From an uncultured Erythrobacter sp. (GTDB lineage Bacteria > Pseudomonadota > Alphaproteobacteria > Sphingomonadales > Sphingomonadaceae): a stretch of 64,000 bases of DNA. Below are positions 54,064-61,986 of the stretch, one piece after another. Location of the stretch: the NCBI GenBank assembly GCA_947498065.1, contig CANMIS010000004.1, positions 1-64,000 of the forward strand, written 5' to 3'. Numbering within the stretch: position 1 is the first letter of the stretch; every line of letters starts with the position of its first letter. The position numbers and the translations under genes are program-made. The notes beneath the pieces were generated by a model. That model was not told the DNA's origin. It worked only from the letters and a program-made list of their open reading frames with translations, and made no database searches.

Positions 54064-54441
54064 TTGCGGGTGATCTTGGCCGCGTTTTACGGCTATGCTG
54101 GCTATGCGCATATCGCCACGCCGGGGCCGTTTTTGGCAATCGTGCCAAGCTTCGTGCCGGCACCAGAAGCAGTCGTCTATTGGACCGGAATTGCCGAAAT
54201 TGCCGGTGCAATCGCCTTGCTTCAGCCCATTTCCAAGCCCTTAAGGCAGGCGGGCGGCATCGGCCTTGCTCTTTATGCGCTGTGTGTATGGCCCGCCAAT
54301 ATCAATCATTTTGCCATGGACATGGCTAGCTCCGATGGCGGTCTCGGGCTTGGCTATCATATTCCCCGAATGATCGCGCAACCGATATTGATCTGGTTGG
54401 CGCTGTTCGCTGGGGAAGTGGGCTGGCGACGCCGCACATAA
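54064..54441 (+). CDS. DoxX-like small membrane protein
   Basis: 125 residues from TTG 54064. Four hydrophobic helices and the ILAAFYGYAGYAHIATPGPF, PSFVPAPEAVVYWTGIAEIAGAIALL and NINHFAMDM motifs match the DoxX-like family. These are thought to take part in quinone or thiosulphate-linked redox steps in the inner membrane. The start is uncertain: in-frame codons upstream (a GTA where the family usually starts) suggest a longer protein, but no canonical start is there. Confidence 0.65.
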   Translation: MRVILAAFYGYAGYAHIATPGPFLAIVPSFVPAPEAVVYWTGIAEIAGAIALLQPISKPLRQAGGIGLALYALCVWPANINHFAMDMASSDGGLGLGYHIPRMIAQPILIWLALFAGEVGWRRRT

Positions 54442-54470
54442 TATGCGCGCAGCGCCGCCAGCGGTCACTC

Positions 54471-54722
54471 TTAGGTGAGGTGCTTAGACACCGCAGCCGT
54501 CATTTTGAACATTGAGATCTGATCTTTACCGATCACAGCGCTGAGCTTGCCATCAGGATTGATCTGACGCTTGTCTTTGCTGTCTTGCAGGCTGTTGCCC
54601 TTAATGTACTCCCAAATCTTCGACGTCACTTGTGCGCGCGTCATCGGGCCTTTGCCGATGACAGCTTCAAGTTCAGACGAAAGCTGCACCGGTTTCTGCA
54701 GTGCGTTAGTCTTTCCAGCCAT
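54471..54722 (-). CDS. SWIB/MDM2-domain protein
   Basis: 83 residues from ATG 54722. The SWIB fold is clear: MTRAQVTSKIWEYIKGNSLQD and INPDGKLSAVIGKDQISMFKM. Bacterial SWIB proteins are small nucleic-acid-associated factors of unclear role, often with topoisomerase in Chlamydia. Clear ribosome site GGAGAGGATC precedes ATG. Convergent with the DoxX-like gene. Confidence 0.92.
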   Translation of the reverse strand: MAGKTNALQKPVQLSSELEAVIGKGPMTRAQVTSKIWEYIKGNSLQDSKDKRQINPDGKLSAVIGKDQISMFKMTAAVSKHLT

Positions 54723-54779
54723 GATCCTCTCCTTCTCAGTGGTGGCAGGTTTCAAAAAATCAAAGTCACGTATTCAACT

Positions 54780-55370
54780 TCAAATATCGTCTTCGGCCCA
54801 GTCGCCTTCATCCTCAGCGGCAGAACCAGTAAATGGGGCGACCAACAATGCGCTGGCGACTATCGACCCTTCTAATGTCGCCAACAAATCTGCGCGGGTC
54901 GCCCCGGGCATCAAAGTCAGCGGCAATTCCGTTGCAAACAATTGGAATACATATTGCCGCGTCTCGCCCTCCGGCGGACTAGGCAGCAGCCATTCCGAAT
55001 TGCCTTTTGAATTCTTTCCAGCTCGCGGCGGCGTCTCGCCTTCCAGCAGCATGCCCTTTTGGCCCTTCAGCCCCCAGACCAGCCAATGGCAGTCCGGCTC
55101 ATCCCCGGTACTGGTCGCGTCTTCCGCAATCAGGACCAATTCCTGCGTGCCAGGAGGCGGTGCATTCCATTCAAGGGGCGGCGCGACGGCGTCCTCTTCT
55201 TCAGCGCTGAAGCACGGATCAAGCTCTTCGCCAGGACCAAATGCCGGGCTGGTCAATTTGAAACCGCCGCGGGCAAAATTGCGTTCGTTGCCCAATTGCG
55301 CAATCGCCAAGCCCGCATGCTGCGCGGACGCAGGCAGTGCAGTTCTGAGCCAATCAGGCAAACCAGTCAT
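54780..55370 (-). CDS. YbhB/YbcL-family (PEBP/RKIP-like) protein
   Basis: 196 residues. The PEBP core reads PPLEWNAPPPGTQELVLIAED, then CHWLVWGLKG, and YVFQLFATELPL. Anion-binding residues of the PEBP pocket (His in CHWLVWG) are conserved, implying phosphate or lipid-head binding. The acidic C-terminal tail (EDEGDWAEDD) is unusual in size. No signal peptide, so cytoplasmic. Next to SWIB, same strand, 57-base gap. Confidence 0.88.
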   Translation of the reverse strand: MTGLPDWLRTALPASAQHAGLAIAQLGNERNFARGGFKLTSPAFGPGEELDPCFSAEEEDAVAPPLEWNAPPPGTQELVLIAEDATSTGDEPDCHWLVWGLKGQKGMLLEGETPPRAGKNSKGNSEWLLPSPPEGETRQYVFQLFATELPLTLMPGATRADLLATLEGSIVASALLVAPFTGSAAEDEGDWAEDDI

Positions 55371-55659
55371 CGAAGCAATTCCCTCCTAAATCTCTATGCA
55401 AACTAGGCGCATCGGATCGCCAAGACGAGAGTTTTAGCTGAGCTTTGCCCCGGTTTCTGAGGAAAACTCATCCAAATTTGTGAAAAGTTGTATCCAAATG
55501 GCAGAATTCTCGCCTTTCGTAGATGCACATTGCGAGCAGGCGTGCCTGACATTCGCTCATTAACAGCACAGTAATCTTGCTCACTAGGGGTTCATCAGCC
55601 ATGCTGATTGTATAGAAAACACCCATCAAAGACGCTTTTGTAAGTCGGAGTCGCACCGC

Positions 55660-57114
55660 ATGACCATTGGTCGCATTACCCTTTCTACCCTCCTCGCAAT
55701 CTCATTGGCCGCTTGCGGCGGCGGAGGCGGCTCTGGCCAAACCGCTGGCGGCGGCACCGCAGGTGGCGGCACTGGAGGCGGAACCGGCGGTGGTGGTGGT
55801 GGAGGCACCGCTGGATGCACGCTCGCTGATCAGCAAGATTTCGCCAAAGACGTGATCGACGAATGGTACTTGTTCCCGAATCTTGTCGACAACACGGTTG
55901 TGGCCAGCAACTTTACCGACCTTCAAGGTTATCTGGATGCATTGGTTGCCCCTGCCCGGGCGCAGCAGCGTGACCGCGGCTTTACCTTCGCAACATCCAT
56001 CGCCGAAGAGAATGCACTGATTAACTCTGGCTCCAATGCTGGTTTTGGAATCAGGCTCGCCTATGACACAGTCAATAATCGTGTGTTCGTACTTGAAGCC
56101 TTTGAGAATGCGCCCGGATTTGATGCTGGGATCGATCGCGGCACCGAATTGCTGGCGATTGGCACCAGCAGCGGCAATTTGCAGAACGTCTCTTCACTAA
56201 TGTCATCGGGCGGGCCGCAAGCAGTGATCGATGCGCTTGGCCCATCGACCGCTGGCACGGCCCGAGTGATACAGTTCCGCACGGCGACCAACACAACCAG
56301 CGAATCGAGCATTACGAAAGCTGATTTCGCGCTTGATCCAGTGTCTGATCGATACGGCGCGTTGATCCTCGATGATGCTGGTAAGAAGGTTGGCTATCTC
56401 AACCTGCGCACCTTTATTGTTGCCAGTGCTTCTGACGAGCTGCGCGATGCCTTTGCTCTGTTCCAGAGCGAAGGTGTGACCGAACTCATCATCGACTTCC
56501 GCTATAATGGCGGCGGTCTGGTCGATGTCGCGGATTTGCTCGGCGACCTTCTGGGTCAAGGACGCACCGGTCAGGTTTTCAGCGAGACCGTTCTTCGGCC
56601 GTCAAAATCCGCTGAGAATTCGACCGAACTGTTCCAAACAGAAGCGAATGCGATCCAGCCAACCAAGATCGCCTTCATCGGCCGCAGAAGTACTGCCTCT
56701 GCCAGCGAGCTCGTGATCAATTCGATGATCCCCTATTTGGGCAACAATCTGGCACTGGTCGGGGATGACACCTCGGGCAAGCCAGTGGGTCAGTTTGGCT
56801 TTGACCTCGCAGCCTGCGACCTCAGGGTTCGCGCCGTGACGTTCCAGACCAACAATGCCGATGGGAATGGCGAATATTTCACTGGGCTCGCCAGCGAGGT
56901 TCCCAACACTTGCCGAGCGGACGATGACATCTTCACGCCATTCGGCGACCCCAACGAGGCCTCTATCGCGGCGGCTCTGGATTTTCTGGGCGGGCGCACC
57001 TGCACCGCCATCGGCGCAGCCGGTATCCAGCAAGCGCAGGGCTCTGGGCGGCAAACGATGCTGCAACCAAGTCGACCGAATGCGGCGCAATACGAGATCC
57101 CAGGGCTGTTTTAA
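55660..57114 (+). CDS. S41-family (C-terminal processing-type) protease lipoprotein with a poly-glycine tether
   Basis: 484 residues. A lipoprotein signal (ISLAACGGG; Cys about residue 20) is directly followed by a Gly/Thr-rich tether of about 30 residues. The catalytic domain has FIGRRSTASASELVINSM (nucleophile Ser) and GDDTSGKPVGQFG (general base Lys); VTELIIDFRYNGGGL is the diagnostic S41 strand. A PDZ-like region (about residues 135-185, FENAPGFDAGIDRGTELLAIG) precedes it. It should trim C-termini of envelope proteins. The 289-base gap upstream holds nothing I can identify. Confidence 0.9.
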   Translation: MTIGRITLSTLLAISLAACGGGGGSGQTAGGGTAGGGTGGGTGGGGGGGTAGCTLADQQDFAKDVIDEWYLFPNLVDNTVVASNFTDLQGYLDALVAPARAQQRDRGFTFATSIAEENALINSGSNAGFGIRLAYDTVNNRVFVLEAFENAPGFDAGIDRGTELLAIGTSSGNLQNVSSLMSSGGPQAVIDALGPSTAGTARVIQFRTATNTTSESSITKADFALDPVSDRYGALILDDAGKKVGYLNLRTFIVASASDELRDAFALFQSEGVTELIIDFRYNGGGLVDVADLLGDLLGQGRTGQVFSETVLRPSKSAENSTELFQTEANAIQPTKIAFIGRRSTASASELVINSMIPYLGNNLALVGDDTSGKPVGQFGFDLAACDLRVRAVTFQTNNADGNGEYFTGLASEVPNTCRADDDIFTPFGDPNEASIAAALDFLGGRTCTAIGAAGIQQAQGSGRQTMLQPSRPNAAQYEIPGLF

Positions 57115-57134
57115 GGCAAGCGGGCCCGAAAGAC

Positions 57135-57533
57135 TTACTCTGCGGTGACGTGAACGGACCTGGCGTCCGCGCCTTGTGAATGCGCAATCGCGGCCGCGAT
57201 AACCTTGTCGGCTGAGGCTGGTTTCGCAATCAGCTGCGCGTCTAATTCGCGGATGCGTTCATTATGGCGATCGAGATCGCCCGAGTGCAGGATGTAAGGT
57301 ATTTCCAGACGCTCAAGCTCATGCGCAACTGGGAAGCATGTCAGCCCATTGCCAAGCGAGACGTCCAATATTGCCAAATCAATTTTGCGCCCGAGGGATT
57401 GAATATGCCGGTGTGCGGCATCGCAATTTGTCGCGGTCAGAACTTCACAGCCGAGATCCTCGGCGGCAAACTCCATATCCATCAGGATCAGAGGTTCATC
57501 TTCGAGCAGTAATATAGTGTAGCTCTTAGCCAT
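57135..57533 (-). CDS. Single-domain response regulator
   Basis: 132 residues from ATG 57533. Receiver domain only: ILLLEDEPLILMD (acidic pocket), LAILDVSLGNG with the phospho-Asp, and IAKPASADK with the conserved Lys. No output domain follows, so it works by phosphotransfer or protein contact. It overlaps the LOV kinase stop (TGATG), so it is its likely partner. It resembles the single-domain regulators found with HWE kinases in the EcfG stress cascade. Confidence 0.93.
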   Translation of the reverse strand: MAKSYTILLLEDEPLILMDMEFAAEDLGCEVLTATNCDAAHRHIQSLGRKIDLAILDVSLGNGLTCFPVAHELERLEIPYILHSGDLDRHNERIRELDAQLIAKPASADKVIAAAIAHSQGADARSVHVTAE

Positions 57534-58615
57534 CACACGCTCCTTACCGGCAATGTGATAACGGCTTTCAGGCCAGTTTCGTTCCAATTGCGCTCGATCG
57601 TCCCGTCAGTCGTAGCGAGCAATCGGTCGACAATTGCTGTGCCCGTCCCCGCTTCAAATTGATCAGGGTCGACAACCGGCCCGCCTTCTTCCGTCCATGC
57701 GATAACGAGGCCTTCTTTGTCCTTAGCTGGCATCCAGCTGACAGTGACCTTGCCTTCTTCGGTGGCCCATGCCCCATGCTTGGTCGCATTGGCGGCGAGT
57801 TCGTGGAGGATAAGGCCGACAATGGAGATAATCGTGAACGGCATGCGCACGCCATTGCCCAGCAAGATCATGCGCTCTTCGTCGCGGTCGTATGGCAATA
57901 AGACAGCCTTGATTGCCTGACCGATTTCGATGCTGCCGGACGAGGCATCATCCAAAGTTGTTTCATAAGCGCGGCCAAGCGCTTGGATGCGCGAGTTGAT
58001 CTCATCCGCCTCGGCGCGAATGCCGCGCACGCGTCCGGTGACATTCACGATGCCGGAGATCACTGCGAACATATTCTTCATGCGGTGCGAGAGCTCGCGC
58101 GCCATTTCTTTGGCATGGCGTCCTTCAGAACGCGCAGCGCGCACGTCGGAGACATCCCATTGGCTACCGAAGAAATAGACCAGCTCGCCCTCGCTGTTGT
58201 AGATCGGGCCAAGATGCAGAGCGTTCCAGAAAGTGGTCCCGTTCTTGCGGTAGTTGAGCAGCTCAACCACCACCACATCTTCATTGGCCAGTGCTTCGCG
58301 AATACGAGCGACTGGCTCTGGATCAGTGTCAGGGCCCTGCAGGAACCGGCACGAGCGACCTAAGATTTCATCCTCGCCATAACCGGTCAGGCGGCGAAAC
58401 GCCCGGTTGGCAAAGACGATCGGCAACTCAGGCTGATGCGGATCGCACAGGCAAATCGCCATGCGGGTCTGCGCCATGGCTTGCTCAAACAAGACGCCTG
58501 ATGCGCCAGAAAATTGGTCGCCCTTGTGCCCCGCCCGAAACCGGTCAGGCGCGTCATCAAAACTCAAAGTTGCTTGTTCGGATCGCTTAGGATCGCGTTC
58601 TTCGTCGGTGCTCAC
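57533..58615 (-). CDS. LOV-domain blue-light histidine kinase, HWE family
   Basis: 360 residues. The LOV photosensor at about residues 45-150 has GRSCRFLQGPDTD, whose Cys would form the flavin adduct (consensus GxNCRFLQ), plus NYRKNGTTFWNALH and FFGSQWDVSD flavin-binding blocks. The kinase half has LSHRMKNMFAVISGI (phospho-His), HELAANATKHGA and IAWTEEGGP, the HWE signature (His in the N box and W-x-E). Erythrobacter litoralis LOV kinases have this layout. An exact EcfG-type promoter precedes it and the response regulator overlaps its stop, which suggests light input into stress signalling. Confidence 0.93.
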   Translation of the reverse strand: MSTDEERDPKRSEQATLSFDDAPDRFRAGHKGDQFSGASGVLFEQAMAQTRMAICLCDPHQPELPIVFANRAFRRLTGYGEDEILGRSCRFLQGPDTDPEPVARIREALANEDVVVVELLNYRKNGTTFWNALHLGPIYNSEGELVYFFGSQWDVSDVRAARSEGRHAKEMARELSHRMKNMFAVISGIVNVTGRVRGIRAEADEINSRIQALGRAYETTLDDASSGSIEIGQAIKAVLLPYDRDEERMILLGNGVRMPFTIISIVGLILHELAANATKHGAWATEEGKVTVSWMPAKDKEGLVIAWTEEGGPVVDPDQFEAGTGTAIVDRLLATTDGTIERNWNETGLKAVITLPVRSV

Positions 58616-58676
58616 TGTAGTCCGCTTTCCCGAGGCAAGAATTGATGCCGCGGCTATATCTGCTCATTGCCATCCA

Positions 58677-58701
58677 AACGGCAATCAGACGCGTGCGTTC
58701 C
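58677..58701 (-). promoter_or_regulatory. EcfG-type promoter for the LOV kinase-regulator operon
   Basis: On the minus strand GGAAC (58701-58697), 16 bases, CGTT (58680-58677). It is an exact match to the EcfG consensus, ending 62 bases before the kinase ATG. Nothing else is seen in the 242-base gap. Confidence 0.7.
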
Positions 58702-58857
58702 GAGAAATTCGCGCCCTATTCGCGTGCAAATTTGTAAACCATTGCACTATAGGGATTTTAGGTGAAAATGCTGCACAATTATTCGCTCTAACGTCGCGGC
58801 AAGCTGCGGTTTTTGGCGCTTAAAGAGGTATTGCGAGACACCAATAACGGTGCTCAA

Positions 58858-59292
58858 TCAAATCTCGTAATCGTCGATCACGCTCATCAAAAACACTAAG
58901 AAACCGACCGCAAAAATCCCGTCTGCGACTAAGCCGCTGGCGACCATGGGATCGACGGTTGCGGCGCCGAAAACTTGAGGGGCGAGCAGCGCCAAAATGC
59001 CAATCTTGCTCAGGATACCGGCCCACAAAATTGGGCCAAAGCGCATTGGCTCGCGCGCGACATGGAAATAGACGATGCCAAAGCTGAAAATGAACAGGCC
59101 GATGATCCGCGCATCGATCGTCGCCTCTGGGCTGAGCATGCCAGCCAGGCCTATGATCAAATTGAAAACCGCCGCCGCCCAGAAGAACATCCGCCAATAA
59201 CGCGAGACGGAATAGGCGCTCGCCATGCCAGCGCCTTCACCCTCGGTCATGGCTTTATCCTCGCCCATCGGGACATCATGCGCATCGCTCAT
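58858..59292 (-). CDS. Membrane protein of unknown function
   Basis: 144 residues from ATG 59292. After a polar N-terminus, four hydrophobic segments follow (MFFWAAAVFNLIIGLAGML, ARIIGLFIFSFGIVYF, WAGILSKIGILALLAPQVF, ADGIFAVGFLVFLMSVI). No recognised domain. Its start overlaps the end of the upstream lipoprotein gene (ATGA), so they are probably an operon. Possibly a small redox or stress-related membrane protein, but the sequence gives no direct evidence. Confidence 0.65.
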   Translation of the reverse strand: MSDAHDVPMGEDKAMTEGEGAGMASAYSVSRYWRMFFWAAAVFNLIIGLAGMLSPEATIDARIIGLFIFSFGIVYFHVAREPMRFGPILWAGILSKIGILALLAPQVFGAATVDPMVASGLVADGIFAVGFLVFLMSVIDDYEI

Positions 59293-59723
59293 TCGGATTC
59301 TTCTCCAGTGATCGGATTGCTGTCGGTGTAGCCGCATCCAAGCAGCGTCGCATCACCCAAATTGACAGTGGCTGTGAATGGGTATTGAAAATCGCTCATG
59401 CCGTCACTGCATTCGCCTGGGGTGACGGCGATCTGCAGGTTCTCCCCTTCAAGTTCGCCTGAGAAGCCAAGGCCGTTATTGCCCGCAAACCGGCGCACTT
59501 CCGTGATTTCGCCTTCAAGGTTTTCCGGGCTGGAATACGTCAGCTTGGTGCCTTCGATTGCCATGCTCCAGAACGGCTCGGTTCCGCTTAAGGTGATCAT
59601 TTCATCATCAGCAATGCCGGCAAAGTTCTGAGGCGTATCGGCGCGATTGTCGCCGTTTGCTGTGCACGCGACAAGGCTCAATGCTCCCAGCACCACTAAG
59701 CCGACCTGCCTTACGCCAATCAT
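59289..59723 (-). CDS. Lipoprotein of the COG3650 type
   Basis: 144 residues from ATG 59723 with a GAGGTGG site. The lipobox is LSLVAC (Cys about residue 20). The mature domain has LSGTEPFWSMAIEGTKLTYSSPENLEG, then QIAVTPGECSDGMSDFQYPFTATV and LLGCGY, the COG3650-type pattern of about 120 residues with a Cys pair. Function is not established in the family. It is likely periplasmic, facing the next membrane gene in the operon. Confidence 0.8.
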   Translation of the reverse strand: MIGVRQVGLVVLGALSLVACTANGDNRADTPQNFAGIADDEMITLSGTEPFWSMAIEGTKLTYSSPENLEGEITEVRRFAGNNGLGFSGELEGENLQIAVTPGECSDGMSDFQYPFTATVNLGDATLLGCGYTDSNPITGEESE

Positions 59724-59846
59724 CACACATCCACCTCTAAGTGCTTGATTGCTCATATTAGGCAGAAGTACCCGCAGCGTCACTACCTCACTGCGCACAG
59801 TCGACAAGTTCGTGTCCTGAGCGGCGTGCTGGCGCTGTCAGACAGC

Positions 59847-59880
59847 AAAAAGGCGAGCCCTTCGCAGGACCCGCCTTTTG
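59847..59880. terminator. Intrinsic terminator downstream of the fasciclin gene
   Basis: AAAAAGGCGAGCCCT-TCGC-AGGACCCGCCTTTTG forms a GC stem with mismatches, flanked by A and T runs on both sides. On the minus strand it follows the fasciclin stop by 26 bases with a T-tract (CGCCTTTTT), the shape of a bidirectional Rho-independent terminator. Confidence 0.75.
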
Positions 59881-59905
59881 TTAGCTTGGTTCAAAGATGC
59901 GCGAA

Positions 59906-60472
59906 TTACTGCGGCATCAGCACCGAGTCGATCACGTGGATCATACCGTTTGAGGCTTCCACGTCGGTTGCAGTCACAGTCGCGGTGCCGCCAGCTGCAT
60001 CGGTCAGCACCACGGCGCCGTCGACGACGTTTGCAGTCAGCGTGCCTCCGTTGACGGTTGGGATTTCATATCCGCCCTCGCCCGCACCTTCGATCGCACC
60101 GATCAGTGAGGCCGCATCCACGGCCTGTGCAACAACGTGGTAGGTCAGGATCGTGCCCAGCGTCTCGGTGTCTTCGGTGGTCAGCGTTTCGACCGTGCCT
60201 CCCGGCAGTTTCGCAAACGCATCATTGGTTGGCGCAAACACGGTGAACGGGCCTTCGCCTGACAGTGTCTCACCCAGCTCAGCAGCGGTCACCGCAGCCA
60301 CCAGGGTCGAGAAATTGTCATCGCCAACAGCAACATCGACGATGGTACCGGGCGCGGCTTCTTCTACCGCCATTGCATCTTCGGTTGCGACTTCATCAGT
60401 CGCCGCTTCTGGTGAACAGGCAGCGATCGACAGAGCGATGGTTGAGGCCAAGGCCATTTTAAGGGTGTTCAT
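59906..60472 (-). CDS. Fasciclin-domain lipoprotein
   Basis: 188 residues from ATG 60472. A lipobox (SIAAC) is followed by an acidic linker and a single FAS1 domain: DNFSTLVAAVTAAELGETL, FTVFAPTNDAFAKLPGGTVE, YHVVAQAVDAASL and the C-terminal ASNGMIHVIDSVLMP. FAS1 domains mediate adhesion or ligand binding at the surface. The EcfG-type promoter 89 bases upstream suggests stress induction, as known for some FAS1 proteins in alphaproteobacteria. Confidence 0.93.
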   Translation of the reverse strand: MNTLKMALASTIALSIAACSPEAATDEVATEDAMAVEEAAPGTIVDVAVGDDNFSTLVAAVTAAELGETLSGEGPFTVFAPTNDAFAKLPGGTVETLTTEDTETLGTILTYHVVAQAVDAASLIGAIEGAGEGGYEIPTVNGGTLTANVVDGAVVLTDAAGGTATVTATDVEASNGMIHVIDSVLMPQ

Positions 60473-60560
60473 AGGGATCATCCTTGTAATCTTTATAAAA
60501 TTTAGTGTCATTCGCAGGGGAATGGGAACAAGCCGTTTTGCTTGCTCGCTCACAGATACG

Positions 60561-60585
60561 AACGAGCCGCTGGAATAGATGTTCC
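60561..60585 (-). promoter_or_regulatory. EcfG-type promoter for the fasciclin gene
   Basis: On the minus strand GGAAC (60585-60581), 16 bases, CGTT (60564-60561), an exact EcfG consensus. It lies 89 bases from the fasciclin ATG and reads away from the photolyase-like gene. Confidence 0.7.
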
Positions 60586-60683
60586 GAAATTTATTGTGCG
60601 TTTGAGCACGAAAATTACACAGTTCAGGGTCTGCGCCGCGCAATTTGTTGGAACCCGCGCGCGCGCCTCTTGTTGTCCTCTCT

Positions 60684-61928
60684 ATGCAATGGACACCCAC
60701 TCGCGCCGCTGGCCTTGATCAATTTGCGGAGTTTCTGCCCAAGGCCGGACGGCGCTATGCCGATGCGCGCAATTTTGATGATGGAACAGGCCGCAGCAAT
60801 GTCTCGCTGCTGTCTCCGTGGCTGCACTCAGGATTGCTTAACGAGACCGAAATCTGCACCTCTGTGCTGGCTCAGCACAGCCCGCAAAAATCAGAGAAAT
60901 TCATCGCTGAAGTGTTCTGGCGGGTCTATTTCAAAGGATACCTCGAACAGCGCCCCAGCATCTGGTCGCAGTTTTGCGAGGATCGTGAGGCGGCCTTTGC
61001 CCGGCTGGGTAGCAACAGCGGTATCCAAAAAGCCTATGCCGAGGCGATCGAAGGACGCACCGGGATCGAAGCGTTCGATGTGTGGGCGCGCGAGCTCGTG
61101 GAGACGGGCTATCTGCACAATCACGCCCGGATGTGGTTCGCCAGCATTTGGACCTTCACGCTTAAGCTCGATTGGCAGCTTGGCGCGGACTTTTTCTTAA
61201 GGAACCTGGTCGACGGTGATGCGGCCTCCAATACGCTCAGCTGGCGCTGGGTCGCGGGTCTGCATACCAAGGGCAAGACCTATCTCGCTCGCCCGGACAA
61301 TATCGCCACCTACACGGTTAATCATCCTGACGGTCCGCTGCCGGCAGAAGGTCTGGCCACCGAAGCGCCTGCCCTTGAAGAGCCTCACAACCATTCGAGG
61401 CAGCCATTGTCCCTGCCCGATGCTCCCAGCGAAGATGCGTTTGCTGAGCCGTTTGCCCTGCTGCTGCATGATGAAGCGGCGAGCCACGCACCGCTGACGC
61501 TGCCAAAGGTGCCAAGCCTCGTCATTGGCGCGGCCCGTCCCGCCGCGCGCTCATCGCGCGAGGTGGGCGATAAGGCGCTAAGCTTCGCTGAAGAAGCCGT
61601 CGCGGATTCGCTCAGCAAGGCCGCCGATGCGTTTGGCTGCAAATCCACCGTTTGGGACAGCGAGCAAAGCCTTGCCGGCCTGCTTGCAGATGCCGGGATC
61701 ACGAGGGTCGTGACGCCGTATTTACCCATTGGCTGGACGCGCGATGCGCTGTGGCCAGAGCTGTCCAAACTGGAGGCAGCGGGCAACCTCGTCACACTGC
61801 TACCAGAACTTGATCGGGCCACTTGGCCGCATGCCAAGGCTGGCTTTTTCGGCGTCAAAAAGCAGATTGAGAGCATATTGGGAGAGCTCAGCATAGGCTT
61901 AAGCGAACCGCCTGAAATGCATAGTTAA
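60684..61928 (+). CDS. Photolyase/cryptochrome-like FAD-binding protein with apparently swapped domain order
   Basis: 414 residues from ATG 60684 (TTG 60645 possible). The N-terminal half is the helical FAD-binding domain of photolyases: SNVSLLSPWLHSGLL, EVFWRVYFKGYLEQRPSIW, HNHARMWFASIWTF and SWRWVAGLHTKGKTYLARPDNI. Canonical enzymes have an alpha/beta antenna domain before it. Here the second half (from about residue 280) appears alpha/beta-like (PSLVIGAARP, ITRVVTPYLPIGW, LVTLLPELDR) and ends AGFFGVKKQIESIL, like the tail of the antenna domain. It may repair DNA or sense light. Neighbours are stress and light genes. Confidence 0.8.
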   Translation: MQWTPTRAAGLDQFAEFLPKAGRRYADARNFDDGTGRSNVSLLSPWLHSGLLNETEICTSVLAQHSPQKSEKFIAEVFWRVYFKGYLEQRPSIWSQFCEDREAAFARLGSNSGIQKAYAEAIEGRTGIEAFDVWARELVETGYLHNHARMWFASIWTFTLKLDWQLGADFFLRNLVDGDAASNTLSWRWVAGLHTKGKTYLARPDNIATYTVNHPDGPLPAEGLATEAPALEEPHNHSRQPLSLPDAPSEDAFAEPFALLLHDEAASHAPLTLPKVPSLVIGAARPAARSSREVGDKALSFAEEAVADSLSKAADAFGCKSTVWDSEQSLAGLLADAGITRVVTPYLPIGWTRDALWPELSKLEAAGNLVTLLPELDRATWPHAKAGFFGVKKQIESILGELSIGLSEPPEMHS

Positions 61929-61986
61929 CCGGAAACTTACGCCTGCTGCCTTACCGTCCCGGAATTGGAAACCGGGACCCAAGACG

